A stretch of DNA of 64,000 nt, from assembly GCF_010727475.1 (NCBI RefSeq), contig NZ_AP022567.1:3472001-3536000 (forward strand). Reading direction: 5' to 3'. This document shows, piece by piece, positions 42,346 through 51,625 of this stretch (position 1 is its first letter; the number at the start of each line of letters is the position of its first letter). This DNA is from Mycolicibacterium mageritense (GTDB lineage: Bacteria > Actinomycetota > Actinomycetes > Mycobacteriales > Mycobacteriaceae). A program made the position numbers and the translations under genes. A model generated the notes under the pieces. The model was not told the DNA's origin and ran no database searches. It saw only the letters and a program-made list of their open reading frames with translations.

Positions 42346-42359
42346 AGCAAGTGCTTGGT
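42346..42359. promoter_or_regulatory. KstR2 operator between fadD3 and fadE30
   Basis: AGCAAGTGCTTGGT matches the KstR2 palindrome AnCAAGnnCTTGnT at all fixed positions. It is identical to the box before kstR2 except for one central base. It lies between the two divergent starts. Confidence 0.88.
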
Positions 42360-42363
42360 AGGT

Positions 42364-42369
42364 TAGCCT
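42364..42369 (+). promoter_or_regulatory. -10 box for a leaderless fadE30 transcript
   Basis: TAGCCT (TANNNT) ends exactly 7 bases before the GTG at 42376, so transcription is expected to start at the start codon. The KstR2 box occupies the region just upstream. Confidence 0.55.
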
Positions 42370-42375
42370 ACAAGG

Positions 42376-43524
42376 GTGATAGAGGTCCAGGAGTTCCGGG
42401 CCGAGGTCCGGCAGTGGCTCGCAGACAATCTCGTCGGTGAATATGCCGCGCTGAAAGGACTCGGAGGCCCCGGCCGCGAACACGAGGCATTCGAGGAACG
42501 GCGCGCGTGGAATCAGCACCTCGCCGCGGCAGGTCTGACCTGCCTCGGATGGCCCGTCGAGCACGGCGGCCGCGGCCTTTCGGTCGCGCACCGCGTCGCG
42601 TTCTACGAGGAGTACGCCCGCGCGAACGCGCCCGACAAGGTCAACCACCTGGGCGAGGAGCTGCTCGGGCCGACACTGATCGAATACGGCACGCCCGAGC
42701 AGCAACAGCGGTTCCTGCCCAAGATCCTCGATGTCACCGAGCTCTGGAGCCAGGGCTACTCCGAGCCGAACGCGGGCAGTGACTTGGCCAATGTGGCGAC
42801 GACGGCCGAACTGGTCGGCGACGAATGGGTGATCAACGGGCAGAAGGTCTGGACGTCACTCGCGCACTGGGCACAGTGGTGCTTCGTGGTGGCCCGCACC
42901 GAGAAGGGCTCGAAGCGCCACGCCGGCCTGTCCTATCTGCTGGTCCCGCTGGATCAGCCCGGTGTCGAGATCCGGCCGATCATCCAGCTGACCGGTGACT
43001 CCGAGTTCAACGAGGTGTTCTTCGACGACGCCCGCACCGATGCCTCTCTCGTGGTCGGCGCACCCGGCGACGGTTGGCGCGTCGCGATGGGCACGCTCAC
43101 CTTCGAACGCGGGGTGTCGACGCTGGGCCAGCAGATCCGCTATGCGCGTGAGCACTCCAACCTGGTCGAGCTGGCCAAGCGCACCGGTGCGGTCGATGAC
43201 CCACTGATCCGCGAACGGTTGACCCGCTCCTGGACCGGCCTCAAGGCCATGCGGTCCTACGCCCTGGCGACCATGGATGTGGAGCAGCCGGGCCAGGACA
43301 ACGTGTCGAAGCTCTTGTGGGCCAACTGGCACCGCGAGCTCGGCGAGATCGCCATGGATGTGCAGGGCATGGCCGGGCTCACGCTGCCCGACGGCGAGTT
43401 CGACGAGTGGCAGCGGTTGTACCTGTTCTCCCGTTCGGACACCATCTACGGCGGATCGAACGAAATCCAGCGCAACATCATCGCCGAGCGCGTGCTGGGC
43501 CTACCCCGAGAGGCTCGCGGATGA
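42376..43524 (+). CDS. fadE30: Acyl-CoA dehydrogenase FadE30
   Basis: A 382-residue acyl-CoA dehydrogenase in the place of Rv3560c, acting on HIP-CoA-derived thioesters. It has WSQGYSEPNAGSDLANVATT near residue 120, NGQKVWTSLAHWAQW near 155 and the C-terminal YGGSNEIQRNIIAERVLGLP. GTG 42376 has no ribosome-binding site and lies 7 bases after a -10 box, pointing to leaderless translation. It is followed by ipdF after 31 bp. Confidence 0.92.
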   Translation: MIEVQEFRAEVRQWLADNLVGEYAALKGLGGPGREHEAFEERRAWNQHLAAAGLTCLGWPVEHGGRGLSVAHRVAFYEEYARANAPDKVNHLGEELLGPTLIEYGTPEQQQRFLPKILDVTELWSQGYSEPNAGSDLANVATTAELVGDEWVINGQKVWTSLAHWAQWCFVVARTEKGSKRHAGLSYLLVPLDQPGVEIRPIIQLTGDSEFNEVFFDDARTDASLVVGAPGDGWRVAMGTLTFERGVSTLGQQIRYAREHSNLVELAKRTGAVDDPLIRERLTRSWTGLKAMRSYALATMDVEQPGQDNVSKLLWANWHRELGEIAMDVQGMAGLTLPDGEFDEWQRLYLFSRSDTIYGGSNEIQRNIIAERVLGLPREARG

Positions 43525-43555
43525 GCGTTCGCGCGAAGACCATAGGAGAAGACTG

Positions 43556-44347
43556 ATGACCGATCTGTCCATCGCTCCCGAAGAGGTTGAGGGCCACGGC
43601 CTATTGGCGGGCAAGGTCGTCCTCGTCACCGCGGCCGCAGGCACCGGCATCGGTTCGTCCACCGCGCGCCGCGCCCTGCTGGAGGGGGCCGACGTCGTGG
43701 TGTCCGACTACCACGAGCGCCGCCTGGGGGAAACGCGCGACCAGTTGGCCAATCTGGGGCTCGGCAAGGTCGAGGCTGTGGTCTGCGACGTCACCTCGAC
43801 CGAAGCGGTCGACGCACTCATCGCCCGGTCGGTCGAGAAGATGGGCCGCCTCGACGTTTTGGTCAACAACGCCGGCCTCGGCGGTGAAACCCCGCTGATC
43901 GACATGACCGACGACGAGTGGGACCGCGTCCTCAACGTCACGCTCAACTCGGTCATGCGGGCCACCCGCGCCGCGCTGCGGTATTTCCGGGACGTCGAGC
44001 ACGGCGGCGTGATCGTCAACAACGCGAGCGTGTTGGGCTGGCGCGCACAGCATTCCCAGTCGCACTATGCCGCCGCCAAGGCCGGCGTCATGGCGTTGAC
44101 CCGGTGCAGCGCAATCGAAGCCGTCGAGTACGGCGTGCGGATCAACGCCGTCTCGCCGAGCATCGCACGGCACAAATTCCTGGAGCGCTCGGCTTCTGCG
44201 GACCTGTTGGATCGGCTCTCTTCCGATGAAGCGTTCGGCCGCGCTGCCGAGCCGTGGGAGGTCGCGTCGACCATTGCGTTCCTGGCCAGCGACTACTCGA
44301 GCTACCTGACCGGCGAGGTCATCTCGGTGTCGAGCCAGCGGGCCTAG
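43556..44347 (+). CDS. ipdF: HIP-CoA pathway short-chain dehydrogenase IpdF
   Basis: A 263-residue SDR in the place of Rv3559c. It oxidises a hydroxy-HIP-CoA intermediate during C/D-ring breakdown (known for the family). Cofactor motif TAAAGTGIG starts near residue 26, NNAGLGG is near 105, Ser lies in NNASVLGW and YxxxK is HYAAAKAG. ATG 43556 follows AGGAGAAG. The gene ends in a 4-bp convergent overlap with the VWA gene, which marks the left border of insertion III. Confidence 0.9.
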   Translation: MTDLSIAPEEVEGHGLLAGKVVLVTAAAGTGIGSSTARRALLEGADVVVSDYHERRLGETRDQLANLGLGKVEAVVCDVTSTEAVDALIARSVEKMGRLDVLVNNAGLGGETPLIDMTDDEWDRVLNVTLNSVMRATRAALRYFRDVEHGGVIVNNASVLGWRAQHSQSHYAAAKAGVMALTRCSAIEAVEYGVRINAVSPSIARHKFLERSASADLLDRLSSDEAFGRAAEPWEVASTIAFLASDYSSYLTGEVISVSSQRA

Positions 44348-45498
44348 GTCTGCTCCATCCCGCGCTGCGCCAGACCGGTCCGGTCCGCCCAGCCGCGGAT
44401 GTCGCCCTTGGTGATGGCCAGCGCCAGCAGCTCGGGAAACGCGTCGGGCGTGCTCGCGAACGCGGGGATCTCCATGGCGGCGAGGTCGGCGGCGATCTCC
44501 CGGTCGAACGACGGCGCGCCCGAGTCGGACAGCGCCAGTAGCACCACCACGGTCACTCCCGCGTCGACGAGTTGCTTGACGCGGGCCAGCATCTCGTCGC
44601 GCACGCCGCCCTCGTAGAGGTCGGAGATCAGCACGAAGATGCTGTCGGCGGGCCGCGTGATCAGCGTCTGGCAGTAGGCGATGGCCCGGTTGATGTCCGT
44701 GCCGCCACCGAGCTGGGTGCCGAACAGCACGTCGACAGGATCGTCGAGCAGGTCGGTGAGGTCGACGACTTCGGTGTCGAACACCACGAGCGACGTGCGC
44801 AGGGACCGCATCGACGCGATCACCGCGCCGAAAACCGCTGAGTACACGATCGATTCCGCCATCGAGCCCGACTGGTCGATGGCCAACACGATGTCCTTGG
44901 TGACCGATCGCCCGGCCCGGCGAAACCCGACCAGCCGTTCGGGGATGATCGTGTTGAGATCGGGCTGAAAGGTTTTCAGATTCCGGGCGATGGTGCGGTT
45001 CCAGTCGATGTCGGAGGCCAACGGCCGGTTGGTCCGCGCGCTGCGCGATAGCGCGCCGCGCAGCGTGGCTCGGGTGCCGTCGGCGATGCGCCGCTCGATG
45101 TCCTCGACGACCTTACGGACCAGGGCCCGCGCCGAGGCCTTCGACTCGTCGGGGATGGCCTCTCCGAGCGTGATCAGCGTGGTGGCCAGCGACAGATCCG
45201 GGACGACGCTGTCCATCATCTCGGGTTCGAGCAGCAGCATGCGCAGGTTGAGCCGTTCGATGGCGTCCTGCTGCATGACCTGAACCACGGTGCTGGGGAA
45301 GTAGTTTCGGATGTCGCCCAACCAGCGGGCCACCTTGGGCGCTGATCCGCCGAGCCCACCCTTGCGGTCGTACAGCGCGGACAGTGCCTTGTCCATCTCG
45401 ACGTCACCGCCCTGCAGGCTCGGCAGCGACTCCGCGTCCGAGCCCAGCACGAGCCGCCAGCGGCGGTCGCGTTCGTCGGGGACGATGTCGTCAGTCAT
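44344..45498 (-). CDS. VWA-domain protein (YehP-like)
   Basis: A 384-residue protein with a C-terminal von Willebrand A domain. The metal site (MIDAS) is DQSGSMAES near residue 211, the threonine lies in GGGTDINRA near 270 and the last acidic loop is LISDLYEGG near 293. The N-terminal part is helical, without a domain I can name. VWA proteins of this type work with MoxR ATPases in metal insertion or complex assembly. It is last in a five-gene overlapping operon and overlaps the DUF5682 gene by 8 bp. Confidence 0.85.
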   Translation of the reverse strand: MTDDIVPDERDRRWRLVLGSDAESLPSLQGGDVEMDKALSALYDRKGGLGGSAPKVARWLGDIRNYFPSTVVQVMQQDAIERLNLRMLLLEPEMMDSVVPDLSLATTLITLGEAIPDESKASARALVRKVVEDIERRIADGTRATLRGALSRSARTNRPLASDIDWNRTIARNLKTFQPDLNTIIPERLVGFRRAGRSVTKDIVLAIDQSGSMAESIVYSAVFGAVIASMRSLRTSLVVFDTEVVDLTDLLDDPVDVLFGTQLGGGTDINRAIAYCQTLITRPADSIFVLISDLYEGGVRDEMLARVKQLVDAGVTVVVLLALSDSGAPSFDREIAADLAAMEIPAFASTPDAFPELLALAITKGDIRGWADRTGLAQRGMEQT

Positions 45499-47671
45499 GC
45501 GCGATACCTCGTGCGAAGATGGCGGCCGCCGCGATCACCGCGGGCCGGGCGCGTTCGGCGTCGATGGCGAATTCGGTGTGGACGGTGGCGCCTGCCGTGG
45601 CCACCGCGTGCCCGATGTTGCGTTTGATGCCGGCATCGAACGTGGAGAACGTGCGCCGCACCAGCGGCAGGACGTCGGTGAACTCCGTTGCCGTCAAACC
45701 GATCAACCACTCGTCGATCACCGAGAGCAACTCGGTGTCGTGCACCAACAGCAGACCGCTGCCGGACAGGAAGCCCTCGATCCAGGCGGACTTCTCGTCG
45801 GCCGGCGCGCCGACGCTCAGGGCGCGACGCATGCGGTGGGCCGCTTCGGTGGTGGTGAACACCGCTCCGTCGACCCCGATCCGGACGAAGCGGCCCACCA
45901 GGCTGCCGTGCAGGTCGTCCCGGTCGGCCAGGCGCGTGATGGTGGTGAGCCATTCCTCACGGATATCGACGTCGAGCAGATCGACGGTTTCGGTGACGGC
46001 GTTGACGTGCACGAGCATCTCGGCGGCCGCGTCCGGACCCAGACCGGTCAGCGTCGCGGGCAGCCCGACGTTGACGCGGCGCAGCAACGATGTGGTGACC
46101 TCGCCCAGCGCGCCCGCGTCGGTGCGCCGCACGTCGCCGTAGCGCAGCGACCGGGCCAGCGCGGGCAGGGCCGCCATGAGCTCGGTGAGATCGCGGTCGA
46201 CTGCGGCCTTGTTCTCCAGGATGGCCAGCAGCGGTGCGACGGCCTCGTCGACACCGCCGAGCAGGGCAGCCTCGATCGCGGCGGTCACCTCACCCAGATG
46301 AGTCGCGTTCTCGGCGGTGTCGACCAGTTTGGCTTTACATGCGCGGCACACGGTGTTGCCCCACACCGAAGACACCACGACCTTCACCGCGAACTCGGGC
46401 AGCCACTGCAGCGTCCAGGCCTCCTTGAACGTGCCCTGGCCGCTGGTCATCTCGGGCTCACCCCACGGAATGTCGAGCACGGCAAGCCGATGCAGCAGAT
46501 GCGATTTGGCGAGGTCGTTCGGCTTGCGTAGGTCGAGCGTGACCTGCTTGGCAGTGGCATCGGGTTTGAGCCGCAACGAGCGCTGCTGCTTGGTGATGTC
46601 GGCCAGCAGCGGCACCATCGGCAGGTGTTCAGGAATGCTGCCGAGCCGTTCCCCGACCACCAGCTCCCGCACGATCAGCCCGAACCGGGTGTCGGAACCT
46701 TCGCACAGCACGGCTTCGGTGGCCTCGTTGACCTCGCTCAAACCGGGATGGGCCCGGCCCCGCATCGCGGCCAGTGCGTTGGCCAGCCGGACGCCTTCGA
46801 TCACGTGTGCGGAGGAGACGAAGATGTCGTGGTTGCGTAATGCCCTGGCCGCCAGCGTGAGCCACGTTTCCACCGGGCGTTCGCGCTCGACAAATGCGTG
46901 CTGATACCAGCCCGGCGAGCGGACGCCCGCGCCGTAGCCCGACGCCGCGGCCAGCCGTGAATGCGTCCACGGCACCCACACCGTCGCGCACTTGACCTTG
47001 GGCAGGCCCCGCAGCAATGCCGAATCAGCGCTCGCGGCGGGAAGTTTTCCGGCCAAGGCGGGTGCGTGCCAGGCTCCGCACACCACGACCACGGTCGTGA
47101 ATTCCTTGACTGCTTTCCGGATCACCTGACGCATGTGTGCTTCACGCTGGTGCTCGATCGTATCGTCCTCGGCGGGTTCGAGCTCCCGCACGGTCCGCAT
47201 TGCCTCGGTGATCGCGTCGAATCCGGTTCCGTCGGTGCGAGATTCAACAACGTCATCCCACCAGCGTTCTGGGTCGTCGTAACCCGCGGCATCGGCGAGC
47301 GCCCCGATCGGATCGATGCGCACGAACGATGCGCTCTCGTGCCGCTCGTCGCGCTGGGCCAGCACGGTGGCTGCGGGCAGATCACAGAACCGCACCGGCA
47401 CGCGGTTGTGCGCGGCCCACTGCAGCGCCTGCCACTCCGGGGAGAAGCCGCCGAACGGCCAGAACGCCGAAACCGCGGGATCGTCGACCGCATAGGCCAT
47501 GATCGCCACGGGCGGCACCATGTCGGTGTGATCGACGTCGGTGGTGAGCGCGTTCGCGTCGGCCGGACCTTCGATCACCACGATGTCGGGCCGGATGCGG
47601 TCCAGCTCGGACACCACGGCACGGGCGGAACCGGGGCCGTGGTGCCGAACACCCAGGACGTGGGTGGTCAC
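45491..47671 (-). CDS. DUF5682 protein (YehM-like)
   Basis: A 726-residue protein of the DUF5682 family, no known activity. The N-terminus THVLGVRHHGPGSARAVVSE and the segment VIEGPADANAL resemble the TraB/erythromycin-esterase-like fold, with VVCGAWHAPAL near residue 208. A CxxC (TVCRACKAKL) occurs near 445. The start GTG 47671 overlaps the AAA gene stop (GTGA); the frame stays open far upstream but that part is shadow. Always found beside MoxR and VWA partners, it is probably a core part of the system. Confidence 0.82.
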   Translation of the reverse strand: MTTHVLGVRHHGPGSARAVVSELDRIRPDIVVIEGPADANALTTDVDHTDMVPPVAIMAYAVDDPAVSAFWPFGGFSPEWQALQWAAHNRVPVRFCDLPAATVLAQRDERHESASFVRIDPIGALADAAGYDDPERWWDDVVESRTDGTGFDAITEAMRTVRELEPAEDDTIEHQREAHMRQVIRKAVKEFTTVVVVCGAWHAPALAGKLPAASADSALLRGLPKVKCATVWVPWTHSRLAAASGYGAGVRSPGWYQHAFVERERPVETWLTLAARALRNHDIFVSSAHVIEGVRLANALAAMRGRAHPGLSEVNEATEAVLCEGSDTRFGLIVRELVVGERLGSIPEHLPMVPLLADITKQQRSLRLKPDATAKQVTLDLRKPNDLAKSHLLHRLAVLDIPWGEPEMTSGQGTFKEAWTLQWLPEFAVKVVVSSVWGNTVCRACKAKLVDTAENATHLGEVTAAIEAALLGGVDEAVAPLLAILENKAAVDRDLTELMAALPALARSLRYGDVRRTDAGALGEVTTSLLRRVNVGLPATLTGLGPDAAAEMLVHVNAVTETVDLLDVDIREEWLTTITRLADRDDLHGSLVGRFVRIGVDGAVFTTTEAAHRMRRALSVGAPADEKSAWIEGFLSGSGLLLVHDTELLSVIDEWLIGLTATEFTDVLPLVRRTFSTFDAGIKRNIGHAVATAGATVHTEFAIDAERARPAVIAAAAIFARGIAHD

Positions 47672-48759
47672 GAGTTCAGCACGTCCCGCGATGCCCGGTA
47701 GAAGTCGGCCCACCCGTCCCGCTCCCGCACCACGGCCTCGAGGTATTCCAGCCACACGACCGCGTCGTTGACCGGATCCTTGACGACGGCGCCGACGATT
47801 CCCGCCGCGGTGTCGGCAGGCCGCAGTACACCGTCGCCGAAATGCGCGGACATCGCGATACCCTGAGTCACAACGGAGATCGCCTCGGCGGTGGACAGCG
47901 TGCCCGATGGCTGCTTGAGTTTGTTGCGGCCGTCGGCGGTCAGGCCCGAGCGCAGTTCGCGGAAAACCGTGACCACGCGGCGGATCTCGTCGGCCGAGGT
48001 CGGCACCTCGGGTAGCTGCAGCGATCCGCTGATGTCGGCGACCCGGCGCGTCACGATCTCCACCTCGTCGTCGAGACTCGCGGGCAGCGGCAGCACCACG
48101 GTGTTGAACCGCCGCCGCAGTGCCGAGGACAGGTCGTTGACTCCGCGGTCGCGGTCGTTGGCGGTAGCGATCACGTTGAAGCCCCGCGTGGCCTGCACTT
48201 CGGTGCCGAGTTCTGGTATCGGCAGGGTCTTTTCGGAGAGCACCGTGATGAGCGCGTCCTGCACCTCTGACGGGATGCGGGTGAGCTCTTCGAGGCGCGC
48301 GATCTTGCCGTCGCGCATCGCGGTCATGATCGGCGACGGGACCAGGGCTTGCTCGGACGGTCCTTCGGCGATCAGCCGGGCATAGTTCCAGCCATACCGC
48401 ACGGCTTCCTCGACGGTGCCCGCGGTGCCCTGCACCAACAGCGTCGAATCCCCGGTGACGGCCGCGGCCAGATGCTCCGAAACCCAGGTCTTGGCGGTGC
48501 CGGGTACCCCGAGCAGCAGCAGCGCCCGGTCGGTGGCCAGTGTCGCGACCGCTACCTCGATGATCCGGCGGGGTCCGATGTACTTGGGTGTGATCTCCAC
48601 GCCGTCCACGGTTTCCCCGCCCAGCAGGTAGCGCACTACGGCGTGCGGCGACATCGACCAGTTGGGTGGCGCGGCCTTGTCGTCGGCCGCACGCAACGCG
48701 GCGAGTTCTGCGGCGAACAGCTGCTCGGCGTGCGGGCGCAGCAGGGCGGATTCGGTCAT
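47668..48759 (-). CDS. MoxR-type AAA+ ATPase (YehL-like)
   Basis: A 363-residue AAA+ protein. It has Walker A GVPGTAKTW near residue 81, the acidic strand region KIARLEELTRIPSEVQDALI standing in for Walker B, sensor 1 in VIATANDRDRGVNDL near 180 and the arginine-finger stretch SSALRRRFN. AAGGAAC precedes ATG 48759. MoxR ATPases remodel target complexes together with VWA proteins, and the VWA gene is two genes downstream. Confidence 0.88.
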   Translation of the reverse strand: MTESALLRPHAEQLFAAELAALRAADDKAAPPNWSMSPHAVVRYLLGGETVDGVEITPKYIGPRRIIEVAVATLATDRALLLLGVPGTAKTWVSEHLAAAVTGDSTLLVQGTAGTVEEAVRYGWNYARLIAEGPSEQALVPSPIMTAMRDGKIARLEELTRIPSEVQDALITVLSEKTLPIPELGTEVQATRGFNVIATANDRDRGVNDLSSALRRRFNTVVLPLPASLDDEVEIVTRRVADISGSLQLPEVPTSADEIRRVVTVFRELRSGLTADGRNKLKQPSGTLSTAEAISVVTQGIAMSAHFGDGVLRPADTAAGIVGAVVKDPVNDAVVWLEYLEAVVRERDGWADFYRASRDVLNS

Positions 48760-50204
48760 GGGAGTTCCTTTGCAATGTCGGAGCGCAGCGTGAGCAGTTC
48801 GAACACGGTGGCGTAGAACTTGTGCAGTTCCTCGTCGGTGGTGCGGTCGACCAGTGCGGCGAAGCGCGGCAGCCAATCGAGTGGATAGCCTGCAGCCAGA
48901 TGGGCGGCGGCCTCGCGGCGCGAGCGCGCTGTGCCCCAGCCAACACCGGCCAGGGACGCGAACAGGGCTTCGGCCACGTCCGGCGCGAACGGCCGCGGCA
49001 GACCCGCCACCAACCGGGCCAGGGGCGCGGACTCGGCAGTGTTGGTGAGCGCGCGGATCATCTCGGCCGAGATGGCCGGATGGGCAGTCGCCGGGTGGTA
49101 GCAGGTGCCGTAATCAGCTGGGAGACAGCGCTGTAACAGCGGCACCGCCCAGCTGGGGTCGTCGCCGCGCAGCGCGCTGAGGGTCAGCGCGGCCAGCACG
49201 GTGTCGGGCAGCGCGCGCGCCACCTTCTCAGGTGCCACTGCGCCGAAGACCTCGTTCCAGAACGTGATCGGGGTGCGAGCCACGACGGCCTCGGGTTTGG
49301 TGGTGCTCAGGCCGTCACGAATCGCGGCGGCGTCGGGGCCGGGCAGCGGATGGACGGTGACCTTCACACCCAGCATCGATTTCTTGACCGAAAATATCTG
49401 GGCGGACCGGTCTTTCATGCGATCGAGATAGCGGCTGCGGGCCCGGTCACCGAGCACGGCGATGGCGGCGCTGCGTACCGTGACGGCGCGGTCGTCGAGC
49501 GCGGCTTCCAGAAATGGTTCGTCGGCGTCGTGTTCGGGTGACGCGAACGCTGCCAACAAGGCCGCCCGAGACTCGGCGTCTTCGCTCGCCCAATGTGCGG
49601 TGACGAGTTCGCGGGCGCGGTCCGGGTCGAGCCTCCGGGCGGCGGCCAGCCAGCTCAGGCGCTTGGCGGTGTCGCCGTGGGTGTAGTCGGATTCCCTGGG
49701 CCACTCGGTGGCATCCGCCCGGACTACGTTGCGCAGCGCACGGTGGTTGCGGCCGTAGTGCTCGACGGCATACCACTGGCCGGCGTTGCCGAGCGCATCC
49801 CAGAGTGCCTGCGTCACAACGCCGCCCTGCTGGAGCCGGAGCAGGTCTGGTATGAGCCGCGGTGGCAGGCGCAGGCCCGCCGCGGCGATGTCGCCGAGCA
49901 CGGCGTCGAGGATGGGCCGGACGGTCAGTGCGCGCTCCATGAGGAAGGCGTGTGCGGCAGTGATCAGCGGCCGGGTCTCCGCGGCTGCGGGGGCGGCGCC
50001 CGGCTCGACGCGTTCGGGAAGTTGGCCCGCCCGTCTGGCGGTCGCGTACAGGCCCGCGACCCGCAGCACCGACCCGACGGGATCGTCTGCATCGCACACG
50101 GCGGCGACACTGCCGTCGACGGGTGCATCGAAGGTGCCCGCTGGAAGCGGTTTGGCGCCGAATCCCACAGTGGCGGCCGAGATCATCCGCTGATAGTCAC
50201 TCAC
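48756..50204 (-). CDS. DUF5691 helical-repeat protein
   Basis: A 482-residue, Ala/Leu-rich protein I place in the DUF5691 family by context and pattern. It contains HEAT-like helical pairs, for example AALLAAFASPEHDADEPFLE followed by DRAVTVRSAAIAVLGDRARS around residues 210-255. It has no catalytic motif, so it is likely a scaffold. It overlaps the SWIM gene (GTGA) and the AAA gene (ATGA) by four bases. Confidence 0.75.
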   Translation of the reverse strand: MSDYQRMISAATVGFGAKPLPAGTFDAPVDGSVAAVCDADDPVGSVLRVAGLYATARRAGQLPERVEPGAAPAAAETRPLITAAHAFLMERALTVRPILDAVLGDIAAAGLRLPPRLIPDLLRLQQGGVVTQALWDALGNAGQWYAVEHYGRNHRALRNVVRADATEWPRESDYTHGDTAKRLSWLAAARRLDPDRARELVTAHWASEDAESRAALLAAFASPEHDADEPFLEAALDDRAVTVRSAAIAVLGDRARSRYLDRMKDRSAQIFSVKKSMLGVKVTVHPLPGPDAAAIRDGLSTTKPEAVVARTPITFWNEVFGAVAPEKVARALPDTVLAALTLSALRGDDPSWAVPLLQRCLPADYGTCYHPATAHPAISAEMIRALTNTAESAPLARLVAGLPRPFAPDVAEALFASLAGVGWGTARSRREAAAHLAAGYPLDWLPRFAALVDRTTDEELHKFYATVFELLTLRSDIAKELP

Positions 50205-51502
50205 AGTGCGGTCACCGCCGGTCCGGTCAGACGCGACGGCGGCGCATCGCTCAAGAGTGACAGCGGATCGACACCGTCCCTGGTGATCTCGACCAGCACC
50301 GGCTGCAGGCGTCCTCCGCTGCCGGCCTGCAACCGCGCCCAGCGGTCGTCGTCACAGATCGCCGGTAGAGCGCTGCCGTCCGCGTCCACGAGATAGCGGC
50401 GTTTGGGCTTGGCTTGCTGCACGGGCCGGGCGGTGACGACCGCCGGAAACCGCAGCAGCCATGGGTCGACCGCCAGGGCGCGGGCCCGGCCGGCCAATGC
50501 CGCGTCGATTCCCGTGCCGGTGACGGCGAGTCGCTCGATGGGCGTCGTCGGCACGTCGCCGTCGGGAATCGCGACGCGGAAGCTCGACGACCCACCGGGG
50601 TACAGGTAGACGCCGCCGGTGAATTCGCGCCCCGGGGTGAGCCGGTTGTCGAAACTGGCACCGCTCGGCGCGGTGGACTGCACGCTGAGCAGCAGTCCGG
50701 TGGCGCTGCCGCTCAACCACATTCGCCGGGTAGTGTACCGGTCCTCCAAGGTCTCCGCGTAGCCGAGCACCTGCCAGGTGTCGCTCACCGGCTCGGTCGC
50801 CAGCACCTCGGCCCGCGCCACCGTGAACCCGATGTGGCGGCGCACCGCGGCAGCGGTCTCCGCGGGCAATGAGTCGATGGTGCGGTAGGCGTCGGTCAGC
50901 AGCCGCATCAAACCGAGATCCTCGATGATCATCCGCGGCCATTCGTCGTGCGTGAGGTAGCCGGGCAGGTTGCGCAACCAGCCCGCCAGGCCGGGTGCCT
51001 TGGCGTCGACCATGCGTTTGGCGATCGGTTCACTCCAGCCGGCGTACGGGTCGGTGCTGATCCCGGCGATGCCGTTGCGGATCTGGTCCTCGATCCACCG
51101 GTCGAGCTGCTGCAAGCCCTCGGCAACGCTGCGCTGCCGCGCCGCCATGGTTTTCTCGCTGACCTCACGCGGCGCCTTCGGCGCGGCGGGCGTCGCCTCG
51201 ATGGCGCCTGCCGGGGCCGCCGAGGCGTCGACGCTGCCGCCGCACCAGCGCAGCACCAGACCGACCACGTGCTTGCAGGGAAACTGCCGTGACGGGCACG
51301 AGCACTTGTACGTCGGGCCCACCAAATTGACCTGCACGCGGTACGGCGTCCGCCCGCTGCCCTGGAAGTCGCCCCACAGCAAGGTCTGGGTGGCACCCGT
51401 GTTGGACCAGCCGGCAGCGCCTGCGAGCTTCTGGCCCGCCGCGTAGGCCTTGCCGGCAAACTGCCGCACCTCGTCGGTGGACCATGCCGTGTTCTGGTCC
51501 AC
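50201..51502 (-). CDS. SWIM zinc-finger protein (YehQ-like)
   Basis: The protein is 433 residues and has a SWIM zinc finger, CSCPSRQFPCKH, near residue 61, a fold that binds nucleic acid or protein. The rest has no domain I recognise. GTG 51502 follows AAGGGCACCGGG. The frame runs much further upstream but that part is antisense to the response regulator. It is the first gene of the operon, divergent from the two-component system; the 123-bp gap contains the promoters of both. Confidence 0.83.
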   Translation of the reverse strand: MDQNTAWSTDEVRQFAGKAYAAGQKLAGAAGWSNTGATQTLLWGDFQGSGRTPYRVQVNLVGPTYKCSCPSRQFPCKHVVGLVLRWCGGSVDASAAPAGAIEATPAAPKAPREVSEKTMAARQRSVAEGLQQLDRWIEDQIRNGIAGISTDPYAGWSEPIAKRMVDAKAPGLAGWLRNLPGYLTHDEWPRMIIEDLGLMRLLTDAYRTIDSLPAETAAAVRRHIGFTVARAEVLATEPVSDTWQVLGYAETLEDRYTTRRMWLSGSATGLLLSVQSTAPSGASFDNRLTPGREFTGGVYLYPGGSSSFRVAIPDGDVPTTPIERLAVTGTGIDAALAGRARALAVDPWLLRFPAVVTARPVQQAKPKRRYLVDADGSALPAICDDDRWARLQAGSGGRLQPVLVEITRDGVDPLSLLSDAPPSRLTGPAVTAL

Positions 51503-51612
51503 CCCGGTGCCCTTCCTGACGCGTCCTGACCCAGGCCAGCGTAGCCAGATCCGGCGACACGGTCTCCACAGGATCTTCACAAACGCTGCCCTTGGCCACC
51601 ACAACCTGCACC

Positions 51613-51618
51613 TAGAGT
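51613..51618 (+). promoter_or_regulatory. -10 box for the response regulator gene
   Basis: TAGAGT lies 7 bases before GTG 51626, which has no ribosome-binding site, suggesting a leaderless transcript. Confidence 0.45.
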
Positions 51619-51625
51619 CGGATTT

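Noticed and set aside
47672..48946. Upstream extension of the DUF5682 frame to 1151 codons
   Set aside because: The extension is out of frame with the MoxR ATPase, which has clear motifs. The GTG at 47671 overlaps the ATPase stop as in the rest of the operon.
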